A DNA stretch of 11,476 nucleotides, taken from the NCBI GenBank assembly GCA_947175805.1, contig CAMWOF010000045.1, positions 1 through 11,476 of the forward strand. Reading direction: 5' to 3'. Under the pieces are notes generated by a model that saw only the letters and a program-made list of their open reading frames with translations, ran no database searches and was not told the DNA's origin. Positions within the stretch are counted from its first letter, which is position 1, and each line of letters opens with the position of its first letter. The translations under genes were made by a program, and so were the position numbers. Source of the DNA: an uncultured Clostridiaceae bacterium (GTDB taxonomy: Bacteria > Bacillota > Clostridia > Lachnospirales > Lachnospiraceae). This document shows positions 1-7,301 of the stretch, piece after piece.

Positions 1-552
1 AACAAAAAATACCCTGTTGTCAGCTATGATATTTTTACTGCGTATGCTGATCTGGTAAAGGAGCAGATGGAAAAGGGATTGGTTGATATTGGTGTGCTGC
101 TGGAACCAATTGATATGGAAAAGTTTGATTTTATCCGTCTGGCGGGGAAGGAGCGGTGGGTCGTGTTAATGCGCCCCGATGATCCTTTGGCAAAAAATGA
201 GGCTGTGAGCGCAAAGGATTTGGAAAATTTACCGCTTATTCTTCCAAGGCGTACAAATGTGCAGAATGAACTGTCAAACTGGCTTGGAGATTCGTTTCAA
301 GAGACACAAATCTTGTTCACCAGTAATTTAAGTACAAATGGTGCCCTTATGGTGCAGAGAGGATTGGCATATTCGATAGCTATTGAAGGTTCTGTACCAT
401 TTTGGGATAAAGAGAAAATCGTGTACCGTCCGCTATATCCGGAATTGATTGCAAACAGTGTATTGGCATGGAAAAAACAGCAGCCTTTTAGTTTGGCGGC
501 AACCAGGTTTATAGAATATATAAAATGCTTTTTAGGCATAAGTGGATTATAA
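1..552 (+). CDS. LysR-family transcriptional regulator, C-terminal part (5' truncated by window)
   Basis: The frame is open from base 1 to the TAA at 550-552, so only the effector-binding half of the protein is visible and the N-terminal helix-turn-helix lies outside. The visible 183 residues read as the second half of a LysR substrate-binding domain. An EQMEKGLVDIGVLLEP segment matches the usual 'xxLxxGxlDlGi' strand-turn. It is followed by a WVVLMRPDDPLA strand, where LysR proteins normally have 'hPLA', and by a SNLSTNGALMVQRGLAYSI stretch equivalent to the 'V..G.Gia' core. The ATG at 67 is internal to the domain and is not a start. The gene is co-directional with the flavodoxin/MATE genes and a palindrome lies just after its stop, so it may regulate them; the effector is unknown. 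Family assignment is confident, the target is inferred. Confidence 0.9.
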   Translation, partial: NKKYPVVSYDIFTAYADLVKEQMEKGLVDIGVLLEPIDMEKFDFIRLAGKERWVVLMRPDDPLAKNEAVSAKDLENLPLILPRRTNVQNELSNWLGDSFQETQILFTSNLSTNGALMVQRGLAYSIAIEGSVPFWDKEKIVYRPLYPELIANSVLAWKKQQPFSLAATRFIEYIKCFLGISGL

Positions 553-554
553 TA

Positions 555-568
555 ATCAAGTATTTGAT
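555..568. promoter_or_regulatory. Palindrome overlapping the -35 of the flavodoxin operon, possible LysR operator
   Basis: ATCAA-GTAT-TTGAT is a perfect 5-bp inverted repeat with a 4-nt spacer, three bases after the LysR stop codon. Its right arm is part of the -35 hexamer at 564-569. LysR regulators often contact T-N11-A or ATC-N9-GAT palindromes next to -35. Here the half-sites are one base closer than the textbook form, so the role is an inference. Confidence 0.35.
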
Positions 569-592
569 ATAATTTAAAAAGAACCATATAAT
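564..592 (+). promoter_or_regulatory. Sigma-A type promoter of the flavodoxin-MATE-flavodoxin operon
   Basis: TTGATA (564-569) is followed after exactly 17 bases by TATAAT (587-592), close to the vegetative consensus. Transcription would start near 598-600, which is inside the left arm of the hairpin at 594-635. No other convincing promoter lies between the LysR stop and the first flavodoxin start. Confidence 0.75.
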
Positions 593-593
593 G

Positions 594-645
594 TAGGTGT
601 AGAAAAAAGTATAACCCGCTTTTTCACTGCACCTATATTTTTTTT
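594..645 (+). terminator. Rho-independent terminator after the LysR gene, overlapping the next promoter's start site
   Basis: TAGGTGTAG (594-602) pairs with CTGCACCTA (627-635), including one G-T pair. The stem continues through an A-run pairing with CTTTTT, and a run of eight T follows at 638-645. The Shine-Dalgarno GGAGG of the next gene begins immediately after the T-run. A transcript coming from the LysR gene holds the whole hairpin, while one started at the 564-592 promoter lacks most of the left arm. Confidence 0.7.
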
Positions 646-657
646 GGAGGAAAAATT

Positions 658-1350
658 ATGAAAAAAATTGCAGCTGTTTTATTTACTGTTCTGATGGTTA
701 TTTCCCTTACGGCATGTGGTGGAGGTAAAGACTCAACAGAAGAAAGAATATCTGATACAGGGAGTACGGCAGAAAATACTTCCGCAGAAAATGATTCTAC
801 AGAAAAGATTTCTTCGGATCCTTCGTCTGAATCCGAGAATAATGCGAACGGATCTGAAACGAATATTCTTGTTGCGTATTTTTCTGCTACCAATACAACG
901 AAAGGGGTGGCAGAGCATATCGCAAACGGTTTGAATGCTGACCTTTATGAAATTGTACCGGAGCAGCCTTATACGGATGCGGATTTGAATTACCATGATG
1001 ATAACAGCCGTTCTACTATTGAGATGAATGATCCGACGGCACGACCTGCTATTTCCGGCTCTGTGGACAATATGGAAAAGTATAATATTGTGTTTATTGG
1101 CTATCCGATCTGGTGGGGTGAAGCACCGAGAATTCTTAGTACATTTGTGGAGAGCTATGACTTTTCAGGAAAGACCATCGTACCCTTCTGTACCTCGGGA
1201 GGCAGCGGAGTAGGCTCCAGTGCAACAAATCTTGAAGCATTAACTGGCGGTGCTGAATGGCTTGCCGGCACACGATTGAATGGGGGAAGCTCCCGTGATG
1301 AAATTGCAGAGTGGGTAAATGGTCTTGGATTAGGCATTACAGCAGAATAG
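658..1350 (+). CDS. Flavodoxin-like lipoprotein (exported)
   Basis: A 230-residue protein expected to bind FMN and take part in electron transfer or quinone/flavin reduction on the outer face of the membrane. Residues 1-20 form a lipoprotein signal ending in the lipobox LTAC (Cys20), followed by a Ser/Glu/Asn-rich linker to about residue 68. The flavodoxin fold begins at ILVAYFSATNTT (residues 70-81), where SATNTT is the FMN-phosphate loop. GYPIWWG (148-154) and CTSGGSGVG (178-186) are the later flavin-contacting loops typical of the Flavodoxin_4 group. The ATG at 658 has GGAGG (646-650) seven bases upstream. It is first in a likely three-gene operon, 52 bases before the MATE gene. Cytoplasmic flavodoxins have no such signal and linker, so membrane attachment is the notable feature. 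The redox partner and substrate are unknown. Confidence 0.9.
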   Translation: MKKIAAVLFTVLMVISLTACGGGKDSTEERISDTGSTAENTSAENDSTEKISSDPSSESENNANGSETNILVAYFSATNTTKGVAEHIANGLNADLYEIVPEQPYTDADLNYHDDNSRSTIEMNDPTARPAISGSVDNMEKYNIVFIGYPIWWGEAPRILSTFVESYDFSGKTIVPFCTSGGSGVGSSATNLEALTGGAEWLAGTRLNGGSSRDEIAEWVNGLGLGITAE

Positions 1351-1402
1351 TCAGACAGGTTGGGATGTGGTGTTAATGTGTTTTGAAAGGGAAATAAAAA
1401 AT

Positions 1403-2731
1403 ATGCCATTTTCTAATAAGGACCTGGAGGCAATGATTGTTCCGCTGTTTTTGGAGCAGCTGTTAGTGATGCTTGTGGGGATTGCGGATACTCTGGTGGT
1501 TAGCTATGCAGGGGAAGCGGCGGTATCGGGTGTTTCGCTGGTCAATCAGTTTAATACGATATTTATTTACCTTTTTACGGCGCTTGCATCCGGCGGGGCA
1601 GTTGTAATCAGCCAGTATATCGGCAGGAAAGATTCGGAGAATGCGGGAAAGTCCGCCAGTCAGCTTTTGATGTTTGGCACAGTATTTTCTCTGCTCATTT
1701 CGGTGCTGGTGCTGGTTGGAAATGAAGGGATGCTTAGCCTCCTTTTTGGCAAGGTGGAGGATTCAGTCATGAATGCCTGCATCACTTATCTGAAAATTTC
1801 CGCCTATTCCTATCCGGCGCTGGCAATCTATAATTCCGGTGCTGCGGTTTACCGGAGCCTTGGAAAAACAAATGTGACCATGTATATATCTGTGCTGTCA
1901 AATATCATTAATGTAGTCGGCAATGTAATCGGTGTGTTTGTGCTTCGTGCGGGAGTGGCAGGTGTTGCGTGGCCGTCATTGATTGCAAGGATATTTTCTG
2001 CTGTTGTCATTACGGTTTTGTGCTTTGGGAAAAAGGATGAGGTGCATTACACAACGGGATGGATTTTTAAATGGGATGCTGCCTGTCTGAAACGGATATT
2101 AAATGTTGCCATACCAAATGGCGTGGAGAACGGAATTTTTCAACTGGTAAAGGTAGCCCTCAGCAGCATTGTAGCCCTTTTTGGTACATATCAGATTGCA
2201 GCAAACGGTGTGGCACAAAGCATCTGGTCTTTGGCGGCACTGGCCGGTGTGGCAATGGGACCTGCCTTTATTACTGTAATTGGGCAGTGCATGGGGAATC
2301 AGGATACACAGGCGGCAGACTATTATTTTGCAAAGTTGTCTAAAATAACGCTTCTGCTGTCTTCTGCATGGAATCTTCTTATCTTTATCCTTACACCCTT
2401 GTTCCTGCATTTTTATGCGTTGGAGCCACAGACAAAGCAGCTTATAATCTGGCTTGTGCTGATACACAACGCGTTTAATGCGGTTGCCTTCCCATTTTCA
2501 GGGGCACTTAGCAATGGCCTCAGGGCGGCAGGAGATGTGAAGTTTACTATGTATGTTTCAATCATATCTACGATTGCAGGACGGCTGTTTTTGTCATATC
2601 TGTTGGGCATTGTTCTTGATATGGGCGTAATCGGAATTGCGGTTGCCATGGTCTGTGACTGGGTGTTGCGAGGGGTTATTTTTATCTGGCGGCAGAAGTC
2701 CGGAAAATGGAAAATGTTTCAAGTTGTTTAA
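1403..2731 (+). CDS. MATE-family multidrug/metabolite exporter
   Basis: A polytopic protein of 442 residues, the usual MATE size, with about twelve hydrophobic segments in two halves. It would extrude a cationic or aromatic small molecule using a Na+ or H+ gradient. The first segment (FLEQLLVMLVGIADTLVVSYAG) and the following VSGVSLVNQFN give the conserved N-terminal MATE signature, and the second half repeats the pattern from IPNGVENGIFQ onward. I prefer the ATG at 1403 because AAAGGGA (1386-1392) lies about ten bases upstream; in-frame starts at 1367 (GTG) and 1376 (ATG) would add 9-12 residues with poorer ribosome sites. It lies between two exported flavodoxins (52-nt and 28-nt gaps), so a redox-active or flavin-like substrate is an attractive guess. 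E. coli YeeO, also a MATE protein, is reported to export flavins. The substrate is not shown by the sequence. Confidence 0.92.
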   Translation: MPFSNKDLEAMIVPLFLEQLLVMLVGIADTLVVSYAGEAAVSGVSLVNQFNTIFIYLFTALASGGAVVISQYIGRKDSENAGKSASQLLMFGTVFSLLISVLVLVGNEGMLSLLFGKVEDSVMNACITYLKISAYSYPALAIYNSGAAVYRSLGKTNVTMYISVLSNIINVVGNVIGVFVLRAGVAGVAWPSLIARIFSAVVITVLCFGKKDEVHYTTGWIFKWDAACLKRILNVAIPNGVENGIFQLVKVALSSIVALFGTYQIAANGVAQSIWSLAALAGVAMGPAFITVIGQCMGNQDTQAADYYFAKLSKITLLLSSAWNLLIFILTPLFLHFYALEPQTKQLIIWLVLIHNAFNAVAFPFSGALSNGLRAAGDVKFTMYVSIISTIAGRLFLSYLLGIVLDMGVIGIAVAMVCDWVLRGVIFIWRQKSGKWKMFQVV

Positions 2732-2759
2732 TAATTAAAAGTAGAAAGGATGGTAAATT

Positions 2760-3563
2760 ATGAAAGGCAAAAGAATAATTACGGCAATTATAGCACTTGT
2801 TTTGGTTGTAGGTACAATTTATACCGTGCCGCTAACCAAGACATCTGCTGCAAAAAAGGTAAAAATCAGTGCAGAGAGCTTCGACCTCAATCCAGGGGCG
2901 GTACGGACGCTGACGGTAAGCGGGACTTCCCAAAGTGTGAAGTGGAGTACCAGTAATAGCAAAGTGGTATCCATTAAGAAAAATGGGAATAAGGCCACCA
3001 TCACGGCAAAAAAGAAGGGCAATGCTACAATTACAGCCAAAGTAGGGAAGACCAAGCTGCAATGCAAAGTAAAAGTATCCGGGAAAAAGGTTCTGATTGC
3101 ATATTTTTCCCGCTCAGGAAACAGTAAAAAAGTTGCACAGTACATTCAAAAGCAAATTGGCGGAGACATGGTACAGATTAAGACGAAAAAGGCATATCCA
3201 TCCGACTATGAAAAATGTACGGAACAGGCAGAAAAGGAGCTGGAGGACGATATCCGCCCGGAAATCACGACAAAGGTGAAAAACTTTGATAAGTATGACG
3301 AGGTTGTTATAGGTTATCCAATCTGGTGGGGCATGGCTCCAAGGGCAGTTTGTACTTTTGTGGAACAGTATAACTGGGAGGGCAAAACCCTTATAACATA
3401 TTGCACCAGTGCCAGCAGTGGAGTGGGCGACAGTGCGGCAGAAATAGGGAGACTATGCAAGGGTGCGAAAAGAACAAAGGCATTTTCTGCTTATGATGAT
3501 GAGATATTGAATAGCAGTTTGAAGAAGAGAATTGATAAATGGTTGAAAAATATTAAGGCATAA
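2760..3563 (+). CDS. Secreted flavodoxin with N-terminal BIG2 Ig-like domain
   Basis: A 267-residue exported protein. Residues 1-30 are a signal peptide (MKGKR, then a hydrophobic core, then TSA as a type I cleavage site). Residues 33-106 read as a bacterial Ig-like group 2 domain (KWSTSNSKVVSIKKNG and the GNATITAKVG strand are typical). Residues 109-266 are a flavodoxin domain with the phosphate loop SRSGNS (117-122), GYPIWWG (185-191) and CTSASSGVG (215-223). AGAAAGGA lies nine bases before the ATG, and the gene follows the MATE gene by 28 bases. BIG2 domains normally sit on surface adhesins and wall-associated proteins, so this one probably positions the flavin domain near the wall. There is no LPXTG or membrane anchor. 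It is paralogous to the lipoprotein at 658-1350. Its last 57 codons are duplicated at 10777-10944. Confidence 0.9.
   Translation: MKGKRIITAIIALVLVVGTIYTVPLTKTSAAKKVKISAESFDLNPGAVRTLTVSGTSQSVKWSTSNSKVVSIKKNGNKATITAKKKGNATITAKVGKTKLQCKVKVSGKKVLIAYFSRSGNSKKVAQYIQKQIGGDMVQIKTKKAYPSDYEKCTEQAEKELEDDIRPEITTKVKNFDKYDEVVIGYPIWWGMAPRAVCTFVEQYNWEGKTLITYCTSASSGVGDSAAEIGRLCKGAKRTKAFSAYDDEILNSSLKKRIDKWLKNIKA
3393..3563 (+). repeat. Direct repeat copy A: 3' end of the BIG2-flavodoxin gene
   Basis: These 171 bases recur in the same orientation at 10777-10944 with about eleven substitutions and one 3-nt deletion, giving about 93% identity. Similarity starts abruptly at ATAACATATTGCACC and stops one base after the TAA stop codon. 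The two copies bracket the whole block of minus-strand genes. Confidence 0.9.
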
Positions 3564-3577
3564 GAAGTGCGCTGTAT

Positions 3578-3612
3578 TAAGGAGTAATCGAAGGATTGCT
3601 CCTTATTTTTTG
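3578..3612 (+). terminator. Terminator of the flavodoxin-MATE-flavodoxin operon
   Basis: TAAGGAGTAATC (3578-3589) pairs over 12 bases with GATTGCTCCTTA (3594-3605), with one G-T pair and a GAAG tetraloop, followed by TTTTTT. It lies 14 bases after the stop codon. Confidence 0.9.
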
Positions 3613-3620
3613 TATTCACA

Positions 3621-3657
3621 ACAAAAAGAGGCTGCGTACTCATTTTAGTGCGCAGCC
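3621..3657 (-). terminator. Terminator of the GLUG-repeat gene
   Basis: On the minus strand GGCTGCGCACT (3657-3647) pairs with AGTACGCAGCC (3640-3630) around an AAAATG loop, and TCTTTTTGT follows. It faces the + strand terminator at 3578-3612, so the two convergent units each have their own. Confidence 0.85.
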
Positions 3658-3702
3658 CTTTGTCTATTCTAAATATTGCATTCTAATGTCTTTCCATCCA
3701 GC

Positions 3703-5310
3703 TTATTTCTCCTTATTATTCTTAAGCACCAGACGCTTATACTTGGATGAATAGGTCCAGTACTTTGAGGAGAGCTTCGGACAGCTTTTGCTCGTAATCG
3801 AGGAAACCTTTGTCGCCTGTGGTGCTGTCTTCTTGGTATTGCCGTCGTCGAGGTGGCCGTATGCCTTACAGCCTGTGGAAGCTGTGTAATAGTTATTGTA
3901 TACATAGCATTTGGGGTGCAGCATAGCATATTTAAGGTCACCTGCTGGGAAAAGTGCTGCCCGATAGGCATTCCCTCCACCATTCTTAATGGAGACAGCT
4001 CCTGCCGAGTAGTTAGCGGTCGAAACCTTGTTCCCTGTGAGTTTGATAAAGCTTGCAAGTCCTCCGGCATAGCCGCTGCCATTGAGGGTAACCTTGCCCA
4101 CGTTGTAGCAGTTTTGCATTTGACTTACGCTCATACACAGCCCACCGACCTCGGAAGACTCTTTACCCTTGCCGGATGCAGACACAGCCCCCTTGTTATA
4201 GCACTGGTTGATAAAGCCGGTCTCTATGCAAATACCGCCCGCTTGTGCTCCGTTTCCGGAAGCACTCACATTGCCTTTATTCCAGCATTTTGTCAATACA
4301 GTCTTTGAAGAAGAAGCAGTTTTTTCCACCAGCCCTGCTGCCCGTGCCGGTGAGGAAGCGTCCTCTGCCTTAATCTTGCCTGTGTTTCCGCAGGAAGACA
4401 TGCTCGCTGCCCGTCCACCGCCGATACCGTAAGCATGAATGCCATCATAACAATATGTGCCGCCCTTTTGTACCTTAACCGTGATGTTGCCCGAATTTTT
4501 ACAACCAGATACCTTGGCATCAATAAATTCGCTGCAGATTCCCGCTGCAGTGTATCTTTTTCCCGGCGCGCCTGTGATTTTTGTATTTACTGATATGTCG
4601 CCGGAGAAGGAGCAATTTTTAAGCGTTGTTTCGTATAGATTTCCTGCAAGCCCGGCGGCAGCGAGGCTATGCGATTCTCCACTAACTTTAATCTTCAGGC
4701 TGCTGGAGCAGTTCGTAACCTTGTTTTTACCGCCTTGCCCAATCAGTCCGCTTATACTCAAGTCATTGTTGGTAAGCTCCTTGAAATCCTTGTTTTTGCT
4801 GGTGCTCCTGACCGTAATCGTTCCCGAAACCTTGATTTTGTCAAACGTGCAGCCAGTTGCTTGGTAATATCCAAAAGGAGCCACTTCTGCTCCGTATTCA
4901 CCGGCATTGATGTCGATATTCACGTTTGTGAGCGAAAAGTTTTTAAAGGTTGCATTTTCCACATAGCCGAAGATGCCAGCTTTTGCCCGGTGCTCCAGTT
5001 CTGTTGTCTGAACGGTATAATTTTTCAGTTTATGTCCCTTGCCGTCCAGCGTTCCTGTAAATTTCAAATCATATGTCGAAAACATCATCTCCATATTTGG
5101 GGGAAGTGTAATGTCCTTCGTCAGGTAATAGCTGCCGGACGGATTGCTTTCCATGTTCATGAAATCCTCTGCAGAGGAAATTGGTATCATTTCCGCCGCC
5201 TGTACAGGTGTTGCGCAGCCAAGCCCTGTGGCAATCCCCAGTGTCAGAAGTACATAGGTCATACATATACTAAGCAGTTGCCGCATTCGGTTTCTCAATA
5301 GTTTCTTCAT
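3703..5310 (-). CDS. Secreted cysteine-rich GLUG-repeat surface protein
   Basis: A 535-residue exported protein of unknown function. Residues 1-39 form a signal peptide (positively charged start, hydrophobic core, PVQAA cleavage site). The remainder is built of degenerate repeats of roughly 35-45 residues with the pattern 'aGGl......C.N.G.i......', for example CWNKGNVSASGNGAQAGGIC and CYNKGAVSASG, and NCYNVGKVTLNGSGYAGGLA. These match GLUG-type repeats, which usually stack into a right-handed beta-helix in adhesins and wall proteins. About fifteen cysteines remain after signal removal, most at the repeat turn, which is unusual for a secreted Gram-positive protein. No LPXTG, transmembrane tail or catalytic motif is visible. 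The ATG at 5310 has GGGGG about nine bases upstream. The gene follows the ABC exporter on the same strand but has its own promoter-like region. An adhesin or cargo role is possible but unproven. Confidence 0.8.
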   Translation of the reverse strand: MKKLLRNRMRQLLSICMTYVLLTLGIATGLGCATPVQAAEMIPISSAEDFMNMESNPSGSYYLTKDITLPPNMEMMFSTYDLKFTGTLDGKGHKLKNYTVQTTELEHRAKAGIFGYVENATFKNFSLTNVNIDINAGEYGAEVAPFGYYQATGCTFDKIKVSGTITVRSTSKNKDFKELTNNDLSISGLIGQGGKNKVTNCSSSLKIKVSGESHSLAAAGLAGNLYETTLKNCSFSGDISVNTKITGAPGKRYTAAGICSEFIDAKVSGCKNSGNITVKVQKGGTYCYDGIHAYGIGGGRAASMSSCGNTGKIKAEDASSPARAAGLVEKTASSSKTVLTKCWNKGNVSASGNGAQAGGICIETGFINQCYNKGAVSASGKGKESSEVGGLCMSVSQMQNCYNVGKVTLNGSGYAGGLASFIKLTGNKVSTANYSAGAVSIKNGGGNAYRAALFPAGDLKYAMLHPKCYVYNNYYTASTGCKAYGHLDDGNTKKTAPQATKVSSITSKSCPKLSSKYWTYSSKYKRLVLKNNKEK

Positions 5311-5340
5311 AAGTTTGCCCCCTTAAAATCATTTTTTTTG

Positions 5341-5369
5341 ATTATATCATCTTTTTCTTCCTTTTTCGA
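5341..5369 (-). promoter_or_regulatory. Promoter of the GLUG gene with weak -35
   Basis: On the minus strand TATAAT (5346-5341) is preceded after 17 bases by TCGAAA (5369-5364), a poor -35. This pattern suits a promoter that needs an activator, and the paired repeats at 5379-5410 lie immediately upstream. Confidence 0.6.
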
Positions 5370-5378
5370 AATCGGGGG

Positions 5379-5410
5379 TGAATGGTAAATATATGGTGTG
5401 AATGGTAAAG
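5379..5410 (-). promoter_or_regulatory. Tandem 12-bp activator site (LytTR-like) upstream of the GLUG promoter
   Basis: On the minus strand TTTACCATTCAC occurs twice, at 5410-5399 and 5390-5379, a perfect repeat with a 20-bp period (about two helical turns). The proximal copy ends about nine bases before the weak -35. The ACC-TTCA form and the spacing resemble direct repeats bound by LytTR-type response regulators. No LytTR gene is present in the window, so the regulator would act in trans. Confidence 0.55.
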
Positions 5411-5416
5411 ATGGTA

Positions 5417-6061
5417 TTACCGCCTTGTCACCTTTCGTATCATGAGTCCTGCGGCGAGCATAAGCATACCGGCTCCAAAGAGATAAATTTTACTACCGGT
5501 GCCGCTTCCTCCAACAGCCAGCTCCATTCGCAATCCGAACAGGGAAAACTTTCCAAGCAGCTTGCTTGCGCCTCCCATGGAAAGTATAAAATAGAGAAAC
5601 GGTATCATATAGGCAAAAACAATATTATCTACCACACTGTAAAATAACACTCCCAGTCCGCCCTGGAACAGGCAGGTGGCAAAAGCTGCATAAAGGAATA
5701 CTCCAAAACGAAACTGGCAGCTCCCCATTTTCAAAAACAGCAGATAGCCGATAAGAAGAGCGGCAAGCAAAATGACGGCCTCGGCAAGCCGGATTAACCG
5801 GACAGGCAGCAAGGGGGTATTCTTTGAAGCAGTCAAATCCCTAATCTCCCGATTGGTATCCGGTAAAAACAGCGGCACCAGCAAAATAATGCCCAGAAAG
5901 CTTAAATATACTTCAATGATTGCTGCCACCTGTTCCTCATCCAGATTTTCCACACCCATCAGCAGTGGTGAAACAATGCATAATAGTGCTGCTACCAGAA
6001 AATGCGGCAGGAGATTATACTTCCAGTTTATTTTTGCGATTGACAAACCTCGCTCTAACAC
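5417..6061 (-). CDS. ABC-2 type exporter permease, small subunit
   Basis: A 214-residue integral membrane protein with about six hydrophobic segments (such as FLVAALLCIVSPLLM, LSFLGIILLVPLFL and AVILLAALLIGYLLFL) and no large soluble domain. It is the probable second half of the membrane channel of the exporter encoded just upstream. I chose the GTG at 6061 because AAAGGGGG lies nine bases before it; a TTG at 6097 would extend the frame by 12 residues but has no ribosome site. With the GTG start the gene overlaps the preceding permease by 47 bases, which implies translational coupling. The sequence is too divergent for me to name a substrate family. It could equally be called a hypothetical membrane protein of the operon. 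Confidence 0.75.
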   Translation of the reverse strand: MLERGLSIAKINWKYNLLPHFLVAALLCIVSPLLMGVENLDEEQVAAIIEVYLSFLGIILLVPLFLPDTNREIRDLTASKNTPLLPVRLIRLAEAVILLAALLIGYLLFLKMGSCQFRFGVFLYAAFATCLFQGGLGVLFYSVVDNIVFAYMIPFLYFILSMGGASKLLGKFSLFGLRMELAVGGSGTGSKIYLFGAGMLMLAAGLMIRKVTRR

Positions 6062-7301
6062 TTGCAAACTCCCCCTTTCTCTTTTTACTATACACAAGCA
6101 CCGTTAAAAGCAGCAGCACTATGGAAACAGCAGTATACATCAGACGGTTTTTAAACAGCTGCTCCTTCATCTGTTCATAAATTGGATAGTCTCCTACCGA
6201 GTTAAAGCGCGGCACCAGATTCCAGCCGCAGAGTCCCACCAGATTTCCGATGCTCATAAAAACACTGACAAACCACCATATGCCCTGAATCAAAACTGCC
6301 GCTACGCTGTCTGTAATTTCCGTAACAAAAAAACCAACTGAAAGCGTGATTAAAATATGCGGAAGCAGCCAGAAACAGGTATACTTTACAAAAGCAAACA
6401 AATCATAAGCCTCCCCTATACGGTCTGCGTAATACATGCATTGCAAAAGCGGACAACAGCTTAGCACGAGCACCGGAATCAATGACATCAGCACCGCTGC
6501 CAGATAACGGCTGAGAATAATGGAAAACGAGCTTGCAGATTTCATATGAATCACCTGCTCCGCCTGTGCCCTCCGGTCACGCAGCACCCTGCTGACTGCC
6601 AGAAATATTGGTAACATGGCAAGCATAATTCCCATGTAATCACAAAACAGCCTTGCATAGGCATTTGTGATCTTATCCTTCTTAATAAAGCTGTTATACT
6701 CTTCCAGTGCCTCCTCGTAGGTCTGCGGCCGGGTTGTAGACTGTAGCTCAGCCTCACTGTAGGAGCTGCCTCCGCCAAGCAGATTATCTGCCTTTTTCAT
6801 CTCCTGGCAAAAAACATCAAAGGTAAGTCCTTCTTTCATCGGGATATCCAGATCAGGCAAATCATTTTCAAAAATCATACCCGGCTCCATACCCTGCTCC
6901 TCCAGCATCTTTTCCATTGCTGATTCCCGTATGTTTTTCTCTTCTTCTTTAAACGCAGAAATTTCCTCCTCCGTCATTCCAGTACAGTTTGTAATAATTT
7001 GGGCTATCTTTTCTTCACCCGCCGTATCTAACTGTACCCGCTTATAAAACCCGATTGGATATGTGGTATATGAACCGGTTGAATATTCACTCCACAGCTT
7101 ATTAAGGGTCTCCTGCATAATTAAATCCTTATCTGTTGTCCGAACATCACCATAGCTTTCCCATCCCGCCTCCGGCTTTGTCGGCACGTCAAATTCACCC
7201 ATCTGCGTGAAAAAATCAAGGGCAAGACAAATACAAAAAATATAATAAGTCACACTTTTTAGATACTGGGCGCACTCCTTTTTCATAAGAGTTAAAAGCA
7301 T
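6015..7301 (-). CDS. ABC-2 type exporter permease with large extracytoplasmic domain
   Basis: A 428-residue membrane protein. One N-terminal segment (about residues 17-33) is followed by a large soluble part (about 34-215), acidic and Glu/Lys-rich, that should face outward. About five more segments follow between residues 220 and 405, including the ILSRYLAAVLMSLIPVLVL and IWWFVSVFMSIGNLVGL stretches. The C-terminus is a basic cytoplasmic tail. This one-plus-five layout is common for ABC-2 permeases of peptide, lantibiotic-resistance and unknown exporters. The ATG at 7301 overlaps the ATPase gene by 10 bases and has a GGGGGG ribosome site just upstream. It works with the ATPase (7292-8188) and the small permease (5417-6061). 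The transported molecule is not evident; a membrane-active peptide is one possibility given the adjacent two-component system. Confidence 0.82.
   Translation of the reverse strand: MLLTLMKKECAQYLKSVTYYIFCICLALDFFTQMGEFDVPTKPEAGWESYGDVRTTDKDLIMQETLNKLWSEYSTGSYTTYPIGFYKRVQLDTAGEEKIAQIITNCTGMTEEEISAFKEEEKNIRESAMEKMLEEQGMEPGMIFENDLPDLDIPMKEGLTFDVFCQEMKKADNLLGGGSSYSEAELQSTTRPQTYEEALEEYNSFIKKDKITNAYARLFCDYMGIMLAMLPIFLAVSRVLRDRRAQAEQVIHMKSASSFSIILSRYLAAVLMSLIPVLVLSCCPLLQCMYYADRIGEAYDLFAFVKYTCFWLLPHILITLSVGFFVTEITDSVAAVLIQGIWWFVSVFMSIGNLVGLCGWNLVPRFNSVGDYPIYEQMKEQLFKNRLMYTAVSIVLLLLTVLVYSKKRKGEFASVRARFVNRKNKLEV

Noticed and set aside
67..552. ATG at 67 as the start of an independent 161-residue protein
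   Set aside because: The frame is open from base 1 and the residues before the ATG continue the LysR effector domain, so the ATG is internal to a truncated gene.
3853..5301. Long open frames on the + strand antisense to the GLUG gene (for example 4669-5301 and 3853-4308)
   Set aside because: They mirror the strongly biased repeat gene on the minus strand, have no plausible ribosome site or family resemblance, and oppose a gene with clear signal peptide, promoter and terminator.
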